DNA from: Halomonas urmiana
GTDB lineage: Bacteria; Pseudomonadota; Gammaproteobacteria; Pseudomonadales; Halomonadaceae
Assembly (NCBI RefSeq): GCF_005780185.1
Contig: NZ_VBUI01000012.1
Span: 58,864-122,863, forward strand
Length of the DNA stretch: 64,000 bases
Direction: 5' to 3'
The position numbers and the translations under genes are program-made. Positions within the stretch are counted from its first letter, which is position 1; each line of letters opens with the position of its first letter. The notes beneath the pieces were generated by a model, which worked only from the letters and a program-made list of their open reading frames with translations, had not been told where the DNA came from and did not search any database. Positions 55,414-63,889 of the stretch are shown here, piece after piece.

Positions 55414-57570
55414 ATGCCTTACTTCGATCACCCTGCGACCAAGCGGCTGCTGCCCATCGCCCTCTGCTCCGCCCTGCCCGGCATGGCCCTCGCGCAATCC
55501 GCCTCGCCGGACCAAGCGCAGGCCGCCGACGAGCTGAACCCGCTCGTCGTCACCGCGACCCGCAACAAGAGCCTGGCCGGCAAGACGCCGCAGAAGATCA
55601 CCATCATCACCCGCGAGCAGATCGAGCAGCAGCTGGCCATCACCCAGGACCCCGGTGCAGTGCTCAGCAACCTGATCCCGTCCTACTCGCCCAGCCGCCA
55701 GAAGCTCTCCAACGCCGGCGAGACCTTCCGCGGCCGCTCCCCGCTGTTCCTGGTCGACGGCGTGCCCCAGTCCAATCCGCTGCGCGACAGCGCCCGGGAC
55801 AGCTACACCATCGACCTCGCCATGGTCGAACGCATCGAGGTGATCCACGGCGCCAGCGCCGAGCACGGCCTGGGCGCCACCGGCGGCATCATCAACTACG
55901 TCACCCGCCGCGCCGAGGCCGGTACGGTCAACCAGCATGCCGGCATCAGCCTGACCAGCGACGACGACTTCGAATCCGAGGGCTTCGGTCACAAGCTCGA
56001 CTACCGCATCAGCGGCCAGCAAGGCGACTGGGACTATCTGGGTGCCGTATCCCGGCAGGAACGCGGGGTCTTCTTCGACGGCAACGATGAAGTGGTGGGC
56101 ATCGCCTATCCCGGCGAGATCCAGAACTCCGAGAGCTACGACCTGCTGGGCAAACTCGGCTACTGGATCGACGACAACCAGAACATCGAGCTCTCCCTCA
56201 ATCACTTCGACCTGGAAAACGACGGCGACTACGTCCCGGTCACCGGCGACCGCGACGCCGGCGTTCCCACCACGGCGCGCAAGGGCAACCCGGACGGCGA
56301 GCCCGGCTACAACGAGGTGACCAAGGCACAGTTGGCCTACTCCCACGGCGACTGGTTCGGCAACGACCTGGACGTGCAGCTCTACCGCCAGCGCTTCCGC
56401 GCCCGGTTCGCCACCACGCCCTACTTCCCTTACGAGGACGACGCGGGTAACACCCTGTATGACCAGACCCGCAACGAGTCCGACAAGTTGGGCGGCAAGT
56501 TCACCCTGAGCCGGGACGGCCTGCTCGACGATCGCCTCAAGTTGACCACCGGCATCGACCTGTTGCAGGACGAGACTCGCCAGATGCTGGTGCAGACCGA
56601 GCGCACCTATGTCCCCGAGACCCAGTTCCGCAACGTCGCGGCCTTCCTCCAGGGCGACTTCGACCTGACCGATTCGCTGAGCCTGCATGCCGGGGTGCGT
56701 CAGGAGCATGCCGAGCTCAAGGTCGATGATTTCAGCACGCTCGATCGCTCCACCGATGACGGTGATCCCAAGGACGTGACAGAGGACCTGGTGAGCGTCG
56801 ATGGCGGCGAGCCGACCTTCGACGAGACCCTGTTCAATGCCGGCATCGTCTATCAGGCGACCGACTGGGCGCAGCTCTATGCCAACTACTCGGAAGGCTT
56901 CGGCATGCCGGACGTGGGGCGGGTACTGCGTGGCCTCGAACAGCCCGGCCAGGACGTCGATACCCTGCTGACGCTGCAGCCCATCGTCACCGATAACCGT
57001 GAGATCGGCACTCGCTTCGACTGGAACCGCTTTGGTCTCGAGTTGAGCTACTACGAGTCCAACTCCGACTTCGGCGAGCGTCTCACCGAGGAGAACGGCG
57101 TCTGGGTCGGCAACCGCGAGAAGACCGAGATCCAGGGCTTCGAGGTCTCCGGCGAGGCCCGGCCCAGCGACGCCCATCGCCTGCGCCTGTCCTATACCCA
57201 CGCCGAGGGTGAGTCCGACACCGACGGCGACGGCGAGGTCGACACCAAGCTGACCGGCATCAACATCGCGCCGGACACTCTGAAGCTGGGCTGGAGCGCC
57301 GCCTGGAACCGGAAGCTCTCCTCGCACCTGCAGTATCGCTACTACTTCGACCGCAGCGTCGAAGACCCCGAGCTCGAGTTCGAGGGCTACGGCCTGATCG
57401 ACGCTTCCCTGTCCTATCGCCTGCCGGTGGGTCGCGCCAGCCTGGGCGTCGAGAACCTCGCCGATGAGGATTACTTCACCTACTACTCGCAGGCCGCTCG
57501 CGTCAGCGACGATTACTACTTCAAGGGCCGTGGTCGCACCCTGACCCTGGGCTACCAGTTCGACTTCTAA
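55414..57570 (+). CDS. IutA-like TonB-dependent siderophore receptor
   Basis: A 718-residue outer-membrane receptor with a signal peptide (LLPIALCSALPGMALAQ), a TonB-box region (NPLVVTATRN) and a plug domain with RGRSPLFLVDGVPQSNPLRD and MVERIEVIHGASAEHGLGATGGIINYVTR. The barrel ends TLTLGYQFDF. The plug resembles IutA, the aerobactin receptor, more than the two hydroxamate receptors nearby. It has its own Fur box, is followed by a terminator and then by a FecBCDE-type importer. Its ligand is probably a citrate- or hydroxycarboxylate-type xenosiderophore (inference). Confidence 0.88.
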   Translation: MPYFDHPATKRLLPIALCSALPGMALAQSASPDQAQAADELNPLVVTATRNKSLAGKTPQKITIITREQIEQQLAITQDPGAVLSNLIPSYSPSRQKLSNAGETFRGRSPLFLVDGVPQSNPLRDSARDSYTIDLAMVERIEVIHGASAEHGLGATGGIINYVTRRAEAGTVNQHAGISLTSDDDFESEGFGHKLDYRISGQQGDWDYLGAVSRQERGVFFDGNDEVVGIAYPGEIQNSESYDLLGKLGYWIDDNQNIELSLNHFDLENDGDYVPVTGDRDAGVPTTARKGNPDGEPGYNEVTKAQLAYSHGDWFGNDLDVQLYRQRFRARFATTPYFPYEDDAGNTLYDQTRNESDKLGGKFTLSRDGLLDDRLKLTTGIDLLQDETRQMLVQTERTYVPETQFRNVAAFLQGDFDLTDSLSLHAGVRQEHAELKVDDFSTLDRSTDDGDPKDVTEDLVSVDGGEPTFDETLFNAGIVYQATDWAQLYANYSEGFGMPDVGRVLRGLEQPGQDVDTLLTLQPIVTDNREIGTRFDWNRFGLELSYYESNSDFGERLTEENGVWVGNREKTEIQGFEVSGEARPSDAHRLRLSYTHAEGESDTDGDGEVDTKLTGINIAPDTLKLGWSAAWNRKLSSHLQYRYYFDRSVEDPELEFEGYGLIDASLSYRLPVGRASLGVENLADEDYFTYYSQAARVSDDYYFKGRGRTLTLGYQFDF

Positions 57571-57600
57571 GCCGACAGGTCCATTGATCTAGCTTGTTGA

Positions 57601-57626
57601 GCGGCGCCCCTGGGCGCCGCTTTTTT
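57601..57626 (+). terminator. Rho-independent terminator of the IutA-like receptor gene
   Basis: GCGGCGCC, a CCTG loop and GGCGCCGC are followed by TTTTTT, 30 nt after the stop codon. Confidence 0.92.
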
Positions 57627-57648
57627 GGTCATTGCATCACCCTCAGTT

Positions 57649-57667
57649 GATAACGCTTTGCATTAGC
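57649..57667. promoter_or_regulatory. Fur-box-like site upstream of the FecBCDE-type operon
   Basis: GATAACGCTTTGCATTAGC closely resembles the reverse complement of the Fur box at 55302-55320. It lies about 340 nt before the binding-protein start, with the MFS remnant in between. Confidence 0.65.
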
Positions 57668-57760
57668 TTTTGCATCATGCCATCATCCCGCTCCCCATGA
57701 TGCTTTGCTCAGGGCGTGCTCCCCACCAGGCGCCTGCTGTGCCCCATGACGTGAGTGTCC

Positions 57761-57864
57761 ATGCCGAATGCTTCCGCGCCTGGCGGAAAGGTGCTGATCA
57801 GTGTGCTGCTGGGTACCTTCACCGTCAGCCTCAACAACAGCGCCCTGGATCTTGCCCTGGCAGG
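57761..57864 (+). pseudogene. Remnant of a DHA2-family MFS transporter gene (N terminus only)
   Basis: The frame from the ATG at 57761 reads MPNASAPGGKVLISVLLGTF then TVSLNNSALDLAL. I recognise this as the first transmembrane helix of EmrB/QacA-type (DHA2) drug transporters. Similarity stops after about 34 codons, and no further helices are found in any forward frame before the binding-protein gene. Confidence 0.5.
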
Positions 57865-58006
57865 CGGTCGCCGAGTGCTGCCTTCCGCTGGCCTGGCGGC
57901 TGGGCCGCGCCGTGACGCGGCAAGCGTCCGCCTCACTAGGCGAGGCCACATCGCCTGCTCTCTCCCCCGAGCCCCCTCTGCAGACCGCATCCGCCAGGAG
58001 GCCGCA

Positions 58007-59050
58007 ATGAAGATGCACGCCCAGGCCCGCCGGTGGCTGGCGGCGCTGCTGGTGACCCTGATGCCGGCGGCGTCCAGCGTCGCCGTCACCGCCAATGATG
58101 CCCACGACGGGCGCAGTCTTGCCCATGCGTTCGGCAACACCCAGATTCCCGCCACCCCGCAGCGGGTTGTCACCCTCTACCAGGGCGCGACAGACAGCGC
58201 GGTGGCACTCGGCCTCACCCCGGTCGGCGTCGTCGACTCCTGGCTGGAAAAGCCCATGTATCGCTACCTGCGCGAGCCCCTGGCCGGCATCGAGCATGTC
58301 GGCCTGGAGACCCAGCCCAACCTGGAAAAGGTGGCCTGGCTGGATCCGGACCTGATCGTGGCCACGCGCTTTCGCCACGAGCGGGTCAGGCCGCTGCTGG
58401 AGAAGATCGCGCCGACGGTCGCCACCGGCAGCGTCTTCGACTTCGAGGCCAGCCTGGCGCTGGTGGCCGAGGCCACCGGCCGCGAGGCCCGCGCCCGAGC
58501 CTTGATGCGGTACTGGGACGCGCGCGTGGCGGACTTTCGCTGCCAAATCGCCGCCATCCTGGGCGTTACCTGGCCGCAGAAGGCCGCCGTGGTCCGTTTC
58601 AAGAGCGACCATGTGCGCCTCTATTCCACCGGGTTCGCCGGCTCCATCCTCGATGCGCTGGGCTTCGCGCAGCCGGACGCCGTGCAGGACCAGGGCTGGG
58701 GCATGAAGCTGACCAGCGAGGAGAACATCCCGGTCCTGAATGCCGACGTGATCTTCGTGCTGATGGAGCCGGACGACCCCGCCATCGCGCGGAACTACCG
58801 GCACTGGACCTCCCACCCCCTCTGGCAGCGGCTGGACGCCGTCGAGAGCGGGCGTGTCTTCGAGGTGGATGCGGTGAACTGGATCATGGGCGGCGGCATC
58901 CTGGCCGCCAATGCCATGCTCGATGACCTCTACGCCCACTATGGGCTGGATAACCCCGACAAGCGCTCGCCGCCTGCGCCGGCCATGCCGGCCGAGGCTG
59001 ACTGCAGCCTGGATACCACCGCGCAGGACGAGGAGCCGGTCGCATGCTGA
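58007..59050 (+). CDS. Periplasmic iron-siderophore binding protein (FecB type)
   Basis: A 347-residue precursor with a signal peptide (ARRWLAALLVTLMPAASSVAVTA). A type III binding-protein fold follows: TPQRVVTLYQGATDSAVALGLTPVGVVDSW, LETQPNLEKVAWLDPDLIVA, YSTGFAGSILDALGF and the C-terminal WIMGGGILAANAMLDDL, as in FecB-type proteins. AGGAGG 5 nt before the ATG decides the start. A C-terminal tail rich in Pro, Asp and Cys is atypical. Its stop overlaps the first permease start (ATGCTGA). It likely receives the ligand of the IutA-like receptor. Confidence 0.9.
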   Translation: MKMHAQARRWLAALLVTLMPAASSVAVTANDAHDGRSLAHAFGNTQIPATPQRVVTLYQGATDSAVALGLTPVGVVDSWLEKPMYRYLREPLAGIEHVGLETQPNLEKVAWLDPDLIVATRFRHERVRPLLEKIAPTVATGSVFDFEASLALVAEATGREARARALMRYWDARVADFRCQIAAILGVTWPQKAAVVRFKSDHVRLYSTGFAGSILDALGFAQPDAVQDQGWGMKLTSEENIPVLNADVIFVLMEPDDPAIARNYRHWTSHPLWQRLDAVESGRVFEVDAVNWIMGGGILAANAMLDDLYAHYGLDNPDKRSPPAPAMPAEADCSLDTTAQDEEPVAC

Positions 59051-60042
59051 ATCACCGGATGTCCCGAGTCGCCGGTCTGCTGCTGGGCCTGCTGCTGGTC
59101 GCGGCGGCCTTCGTGGCCAGCGTCATGCTGGGCACCACCGAGATCACCCCGCCCACCTTCCTCGAGGCGCTGCTGCACTACGACCCCAGCCGGGTCGCGC
59201 ATATCATCCTGGTCACGGAGCGCCTGCCGCGGGCGGTGATCGCCGCCCTGGTCGGCGCCAGCCTGGCCATCGCCGGCGCCCTGATGCAGACCATGACCCG
59301 CAATCCCCTCGCCTCGCCGAGCATCCTGGGCATCAACGCCGGGGCCATGTTCTTCGTGGTGATCGCGGTCTCGCTGCTGCCCCTCCACGCCCCGGCCGAG
59401 GTTGTCTGGGCGGCGCTGCTGGGGGCCCTGGTGGCGGCCGGCCTGGTGGTGCTCCTGAGTCGCGGCCGTCATGGGGAGCTGTCGCCGCTGCGGGTGGTGC
59501 TGGCGGGGGTGGCCGTCACCGCCATGTTCGTCTCCTTCAGTCAGGGCCTGCTGATCATCGACCGCCAGAGCTTCGAGAGCGTGCTCTACTGGCTGGCCGG
59601 CTCCGTCTCCGGCCGCGAGCTGTCCCTGGTGGTGCCGCTGCTGCCGTTGTTCGGCGGCGCCCTGCTGCTGTGCGCCCTGCTCGTCCGCCACGCCAATGCC
59701 CTGCTGCTGGGCGACGACATGGTCAAGGGGCTGGGCATGCGCGCCGGCACCATCAAGCTGTTGCTGGGCCTGGCGGTGATCCTGCTCGCCGGCAGCTCGG
59801 TGGCACTGGCCGGTATGATCGGCTTCGTCGGGCTGATCGTGCCCCACATGGCCCGGGGGCTCTTCGGCGTCGACCATCGCTGGCTGCTGCCGGCCTGTGC
59901 CCTGCTGGGCGCCAGCCTGTTGCTGCTGGCCGATGTGGCCTCGCGCTTTTTGATGGCCCCTCAGGATGTGCCGGTGGGGGTGATGACCGCGCTGATCGGC
60001 ACGCCCTTCTTCATCCATCTGGCGCGCAGGAAATCGGCCTGA
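59044..60042 (+). CDS. FecC-type siderophore ABC permease
   Basis: A 332-residue FecCD-family inner-membrane permease with about nine to ten helices. Conserved loops are GALMQTMTRNPLASPSILGINAG, LYWLAGSVSGR, and GMIGFVGLIVPHMARGLFG, which contacts the ATPase. It overlaps the binding-protein gene by 7 nt and is followed 2 nt later by the second permease, forming a two-gene heterodimer rather than the fused FhuB arrangement. Confidence 0.92.
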   Translation: MLNHRMSRVAGLLLGLLLVAAAFVASVMLGTTEITPPTFLEALLHYDPSRVAHIILVTERLPRAVIAALVGASLAIAGALMQTMTRNPLASPSILGINAGAMFFVVIAVSLLPLHAPAEVVWAALLGALVAAGLVVLLSRGRHGELSPLRVVLAGVAVTAMFVSFSQGLLIIDRQSFESVLYWLAGSVSGRELSLVVPLLPLFGGALLLCALLVRHANALLLGDDMVKGLGMRAGTIKLLLGLAVILLAGSSVALAGMIGFVGLIVPHMARGLFGVDHRWLLPACALLGASLLLLADVASRFLMAPQDVPVGVMTALIGTPFFIHLARRKSA

Positions 60043-60044
60043 CC

Positions 60045-61091
60045 ATGACCCACTCCACGACCCTGAATCCCTCGACCGATGCCACCGCCGATACCGGCCG
60101 GGCGCGCTATGCGAGCCTCCTGGGCCTGCTCGGGTTGGTACTACTGGCCAGCATGGGCCTGTCGCTTGGCCTCGGCAGCTTCCCCACCGCCTTTGGCGAG
60201 ATACTGCGCGCCATGGCCGCGCCCCAGGACAGCGACATCGCCTTCATCGTCTGGGAACTGCGCCTGCCGCGCCTCCTGTTGGCCGTGCTGGTGGGGGCGG
60301 CCCTGGCCGTGGCCGGCGCCATCCTCCAGGGCATGGTGCGCAACCCGCTGGCCTCCCCCGATGTGATCGGCATCACCAGCGGCGCCGCCCTGGCCGCCGT
60401 GACCTTCCTGGCGTTGGCCGGCACCACCCTGAGCATCCATTGGCTGCCGGCCGCTGCGCTCGCCGGTGCGCTGCTGGCCGCCCTGCTGGTGTTCCTGCTG
60501 GCCTGGAAGGGCAGCGTCGCCCCCTCGCGCCTGGTGCTGGTCGGCATCGGCCTCTCCGCCGCCATGGGCGCCCTGACCACCCTGCTGATCGTGATCAGCG
60601 ACGATGCCGCCGCCATGACCGCCTATGTGTGGCTGACCGGCAGTCTCTATGCCGCCCAGTGGCAGGATGTGCTGGGCATGCTGCCCTGGCTGCTGGTGGC
60701 GACTCCCCTCTGCCTGGCCCAGGCGCGGCACATGGATGCCATGGCGTTGGGTGACGCGGTGGCCCAGGGGCTGGGCGTTAACCTCTTGCGCAGCCGGCTG
60801 GTGCTGATGGCCTGCAGCGTGGCCCTGGCGGGTGCGGCCGTGGCCTTCGCCGGGGGGCTCAGCTTCGTGGGCCTGATCGCGCCGCATATCGCGTCCCGCC
60901 TGGTGGGCCGGGGCTTCGCCCGGCTGGTGCCCGCCGCCGCCCTGGTGGGGGCTCTGATCGTGCTCTACGCCGACCTGCTCGGCCGGGTGGCCTTCCTGCC
61001 CAAGGATCTGCCCGCCGGCATCTTCGTCTCGGGGGTGGGCGCGCCCTTCTTCGTCTACCTGCTGCACCGCACCCGCTACCGCAGTGGCTGA
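60045..61091 (+). CDS. FecD-type siderophore ABC permease
   Basis: A 348-residue FecCD-family permease with GAILQGMVRNPLASPDVIGITSG, VWLTGSLYAAQW and LSFVGLIAPHIASRLVG. The start MTHSTTLNPSTDATADTG is 2 nt after the fecC-type stop; an open frame extends far upstream but is only the preceding genes read out of frame. Its partner ATPase starts 83 nt downstream behind another Fur-like site. Confidence 0.92.
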   Translation: MTHSTTLNPSTDATADTGRARYASLLGLLGLVLLASMGLSLGLGSFPTAFGEILRAMAAPQDSDIAFIVWELRLPRLLLAVLVGAALAVAGAILQGMVRNPLASPDVIGITSGAALAAVTFLALAGTTLSIHWLPAAALAGALLAALLVFLLAWKGSVAPSRLVLVGIGLSAAMGALTTLLIVISDDAAAMTAYVWLTGSLYAAQWQDVLGMLPWLLVATPLCLAQARHMDAMALGDAVAQGLGVNLLRSRLVLMACSVALAGAAVAFAGGLSFVGLIAPHIASRLVGRGFARLVPAAALVGALIVLYADLLGRVAFLPKDLPAGIFVSGVGAPFFVYLLHRTRYRSG

Positions 61092-61115
61092 ATCACCGAG
61101 CCGATCGGTGTTGAA

Positions 61116-61134
61116 AATGAGAATGCTTTATCTT
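61116..61134. promoter_or_regulatory. Fur-box-like site upstream of the FecE-type ATPase
   Basis: AATGAGAATGCTTTATCTT lies 40 nt before the ATPase start in the only sizeable gap of this operon, so the last two genes may have an extra iron-controlled promoter. Confidence 0.5.
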
Positions 61135-61174
61135 AACGTGCTCCGACTCAGGACCCACACCAACGAGCCAACCC

Positions 61175-62035
61175 ATGACCTCGATGCCTGCCACGCCACC
61201 TCGACTGACGGGCGAAGCCCTGCGCGCCGGGTACGAGTCACGTCCCGTGCTGGACGGCGTCGATCTGGCGGTGGCCGAAGGCAAGCTGACGGTGCTGCTC
61301 GGCCCCAACGGTAGCGGGAAGTCGACGCTGCTGAAGACACTGGCGCGAACCCTCACACCCAGTTCCGGCCGCGTCTGTCTCGATGGCCAGGACATCCATC
61401 GTCACAAGACGCGGGAGGTAGCACAGCAGCTGGGCATCCTTCCCCAGGGGCCCGACGCACCGGAAGGGCTGACGGTTCGACAGCTGGTCGGCATGGGGCG
61501 CTTCCCCCATCAGCGGCTGTGGCGACAGGATGCCGAGCAGGACGCCCGCGCCATCCGCCAGGCGATGGTCTATGCCGATGTCACGGACTTCGCCGAACGC
61601 AGCGTCGACGCGCTCTCCGGCGGCCAGCGGCAGCGCTGCTGGATCGCCATGGTGCTGGCCCAGGAGACAGATCTGATCCTGCTCGACGAGCCCACCACCT
61701 TCCTCGATCTCAAGGTGCAGGTGGACCTGCTGGAGCTGCTGTCTCGCCTGGCCCACGAGCACGGCCGCACCCTGCTGCTGGTGCTACATGACCTGAACCT
61801 GGCGGCAGCCTACGCCGACGAGCTCGTGATGATGCGCGACGGCCGGATCGTGGCCAACGGCCCCCCTGAGCAGGTCTTCACGGCCCACCACCTCAAGCGG
61901 GTCTTCGATCTCGATGCCCAGGTGCTCGAGGATCCCGAGACCGGCAGCCCGATCTGCGTGCCGTACACCCGTCAGGGAGCGAGAGCGCGCACCCGGCCCA
62001 CCTCGCCTACCGTCGACCGGCGCGCTGTCTCATGA
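61175..62035 (+). CDS. FecE-type siderophore ABC importer ATPase
   Basis: A 286-residue ATPase with Walker A GPNGSGKST, Q loop GILPQGPDAPEGLTVRQLVGMGRFPH, signature [15 protein letters not shown], Walker B LILLDEPTTFLD and His switch LVLHDLNLA. The ATG at 61175 is given; 61184 is an alternative. A C-terminal extension of about 25 residues is Arg/Thr-rich. Its stop overlaps the start of the downstream [2Fe-2S] protein, tying the two together. Confidence 0.92.
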   Translation: MTSMPATPPRLTGEALRAGYESRPVLDGVDLAVAEGKLTVLLGPNGSGKSTLLKTLARTLTPSSGRVCLDGQDIHRHKTREVAQQLGILPQGPDAPEGLTVRQLVGMGRFPHQRLWRQDAEQDARAIRQAMVYADVTDFAERSVDALSGGQRQRCWIAMVLAQETDLILLDEPTTFLDLKVQVDLLELLSRLAHEHGRTLLLVLHDLNLAAAYADELVMMRDGRIVANGPPEQVFTAHHLKRVFDLDAQVLEDPETGSPICVPYTRQGARARTRPTSPTVDRRAVS

Positions 62036-62940
62036 GTCATCTCTTCTGCGCGGACCTCAGCCGCGAGCAGGAGGATCCGCTGGGCGGCAGCGCCGCTCAC
62101 GCCGAGCGCAACCTGCTGATCAGCTGGCCACGCGCCAAGTGGACCCGCAACCTGCGCCATGCCAGCGGCATGCCGGATAGCCTGGTACGAATGCTCGATG
62201 CCATCGCCGCCGACGGGCGCAGAATCAACCTGATTCATCGCCGCGAGCAGGCCGGCGATGTCCATCGGGTGTTCCTGATGCCCGAACGCCGCGGCTTCGT
62301 GGTGCCGCGCGAGGCACTGGAGGCCTTTCTGACCGCCTGGCGATCGGGGGCCACACTGGCCGCCTGGGAAGAGGCCCCGGTCGAACGGGACCTGTTGCTG
62401 TGCTGCACCCACGGCAAGAAGGACAAGTGCTGCGCCAAGTACGGCTACCAGACCTACAAGCGCCTTGCTGAGGAGGTCTCAACGCACGAACTGCCCTTCG
62501 ATGTGTGGGAGAGCAGCCATCTTGGCGGCTGCCGCTTCGCGGCCAGCCTCATCCTGCTCTCACCGGTACGCAAGTATGGCCGCATCACGCCGCAGCAGGC
62601 GCTGCCCTTCCTGCAGGCCGAAGCGCGCGGCCGACGCTTCCTTCCCGGCTACCGCGGCGATTCCCACCTGACACCCGCGCAGCAGTGCGCCCAGCTCGCG
62701 GCGCTGGGACACCTATCGGTGCCACGGCACGCGCCCCGGCTGACGCTGCTAGAAGACAGCGGCAGCGAGTACCGACGCCACCAGCGGTGGCAATGGGAAA
62801 ATCAGGACGGGTACGGCTTCCTGAGCATTACATGCGAGACGACCACAATCCGTCGTGTCGACACCTGCGCCGACCTCGACGAGGGCCCCACGGACAGCCG
62901 TGTCTGGCGGATCAGCGAGCTCGTGGAGGAGGACGTCTGA
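62032..62940 (+). CDS. Sucrase/ferredoxin-like (Apd1-type) [2Fe-2S] thioredoxin-fold protein
   Basis: A 302-residue cytoplasmic protein of the sucrase/ferredoxin-like family, related to yeast Apd1. It has CCTHGKKDKCCAKYG (Cys124, Cys125, Cys133, Cys134) followed by WESSHLGGCRFAASL (His163, Cys167). In Apd1 the cluster is held by two Cys nine residues apart and an HxxxH pair; here the Cys pair is kept but the second His is Cys167. The gene is translationally coupled to the FecE-type ATPase, so it may reduce imported ferric siderophore much as FhuF does. That role is inference. Confidence 0.85.
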   Translation: MSHLFCADLSREQEDPLGGSAAHAERNLLISWPRAKWTRNLRHASGMPDSLVRMLDAIAADGRRINLIHRREQAGDVHRVFLMPERRGFVVPREALEAFLTAWRSGATLAAWEEAPVERDLLLCCTHGKKDKCCAKYGYQTYKRLAEEVSTHELPFDVWESSHLGGCRFAASLILLSPVRKYGRITPQQALPFLQAEARGRRFLPGYRGDSHLTPAQQCAQLAALGHLSVPRHAPRLTLLEDSGSEYRRHQRWQWENQDGYGFLSITCETTTIRRVDTCADLDEGPTDSRVWRISELVEEDV

Positions 62941-62980
62941 AGCTTCCCGAAACCTCAACGAAAAGAGCCGCACCTCGCTT

Positions 62981-63005
62981 AGCCGCGCCTCACTGAGGCG
63001 CGGCT
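62981..63005. terminator. Hairpin between the Apd1-like gene and sodA
   Basis: AGCCGCGCCTC, an ACT loop and GAGGCGCGGCT form a perfect 11-bp stem between two convergent genes. Plus-strand bases after it are CTGGCTC without a T-run; on the minus strand it is followed further on by CTCTTTTCG. It may serve both genes. Confidence 0.7.
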
Positions 63006-63061
63006 CTGGCTCGGTTACAGACCAGGCTGTTGACGTTTTCAGCCCTCCTCGGTCGGGGAGC

Positions 63062-63673
63062 CTAGCCGGTGGCGTTCTGGTAGCGACGCGCGACGTCTTC
63101 CCAGTTGATGACGTTGAAGAAGGCCGCCACGTAGTCGGGACGCTTGTTCTGATACTTCAGGTAGTAGGCGTGCTCCCAGACGTCCAGGCCCAGCACGGGC
63201 GTCCTGCCCTCCATGATCGGGCTGTCCTGGTTGAGGGTGTTCTCCACCTTCAGCGTGCCCTCGGGCGTGACGCTCAGCCAGGCCCAGCCGCTGCCGAAGC
63301 GGCCCAGCGCCGCCTTGGTGAAGGCCTCCTTGAAGGCCTCGAAGCCGCCCAGCTCGCTGTCGATGGCCTGGGCGACCTTGCCCTGAGGCTGGCCACCGCC
63401 GTCGGGCGACATCATCTGCCAGAACATGGAGTGGTTGGCGTGACCGCCGCCGTTGTTGATCACGGCCTGGCGGTGGCTATCCGGGACGCGGTCGAGGTTG
63501 GCGATCAGCTCCTCGACGTGAACGTCCTCCAGACCGGTACCCTCGAGGGCGGCGTTGAGGTTGTTGACGTAGGTCTGATGGTGACGGGTGTGGTGAATCT
63601 CCATGGTCAGCGCATCGACGTGCGGTTCCAGGGCATCGTAGGCATAGGGAAGATCAGGAAGGGTGTGCGGCAT
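63062..63673 (-). CDS. sodA: Superoxide dismutase, Mn type
   Basis: Converts superoxide to oxygen and hydrogen peroxide in the cytoplasm. The 203-residue product starts [20 protein letters not shown]. The metal ligands lie in [13 protein letters not shown] (two His) and in [13 protein letters not shown] (Asp, His). [20 protein letters not shown] and [14 protein letters not shown] indicate the Mn rather than Fe type. AGGAGG precedes this ATG; an upstream extension in the same frame is not conserved. A Fur-like site lies upstream, consistent with using the Mn enzyme when iron is scarce. Confidence 0.92.
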   Translation of the reverse strand: MPHTLPDLPYAYDALEPHVDALTMEIHHTRHHQTYVNNLNAALEGTGLEDVHVEELIANLDRVPDSHRQAVINNGGGHANHSMFWQMMSPDGGGQPQGKVAQAIDSELGGFEAFKEAFTKAALGRFGSGWAWLSVTPEGTLKVENTLNQDSPIMEGRTPVLGLDVWEHAYYLKYQNKRPDYVAAFFNVINWEDVARRYQNATG

Positions 63674-63753
63674 GGTGCTTCCTCCTTGCGGGTATCCGTT
63701 GGGGGCCACTCGACCCGATTCACCCCCAAGGATGGCAGAGAAGCGCACTTGTT

Positions 63754-63772
63754 GCTAATAGTTCTCGTTATC
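63754..63772 (-). promoter_or_regulatory. Fur-box-like site upstream of sodA
   Basis: On the minus strand GATAACGAGAACTATTAGC matches the Fur consensus at about 14 of 19 positions. It lies 81 nt before the start codon. Confidence 0.55.
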
Positions 63773-63829
63773 TCTTGTATAGCGGACGTTAATCAAGGAC
63801 CTGCTACCGCATACGGCTGACATACGACG

Positions 63830-63854
63830 AGGCCGACCCGCATGGGGTCGGCCT
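63830..63854 (-). terminator. Hairpin after etfA
   Basis: AGGCCGACCC, a GCATG loop and GGGTCGGCCT form a 10-bp stem 36 nt past the etfA stop. No T-run follows on either strand, so it may only stabilise the 3' end. Confidence 0.6.
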
Positions 63855-63889
63855 TGAATGGGGCGAGCCGTGCCTCGCGCGGGCAGGCT

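Larger units (their letters stand above)
57571..58006. other. 436-nt spacer: terminator, Fur-like site and transporter-gene remnant
   Basis: Between the receptor stop and the binding-protein start this spacer holds a strong terminator, a Fur-like site and an N-terminal remnant of a DHA2-type MFS gene. An in-frame open stretch joins the remnant to the binding-protein gene, but the AGGAGG ribosome site immediately before 58007 marks the real start. Confidence 0.6.

Noticed and set aside
57755..58006. In-frame N-terminal extension of the FecB-type binding protein
   Set aside because: AGGAGG and a clean signal peptide at 58007 mark the start; the upstream frame holds a transporter remnant.
58911..60044. 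Upstream extension of the second FecCD permease frame
   Set aside because: The extra ~378 codons are the binding-protein end and first permease read out of frame, rich in Arg/Pro; the real start at 60045 follows the first permease stop.
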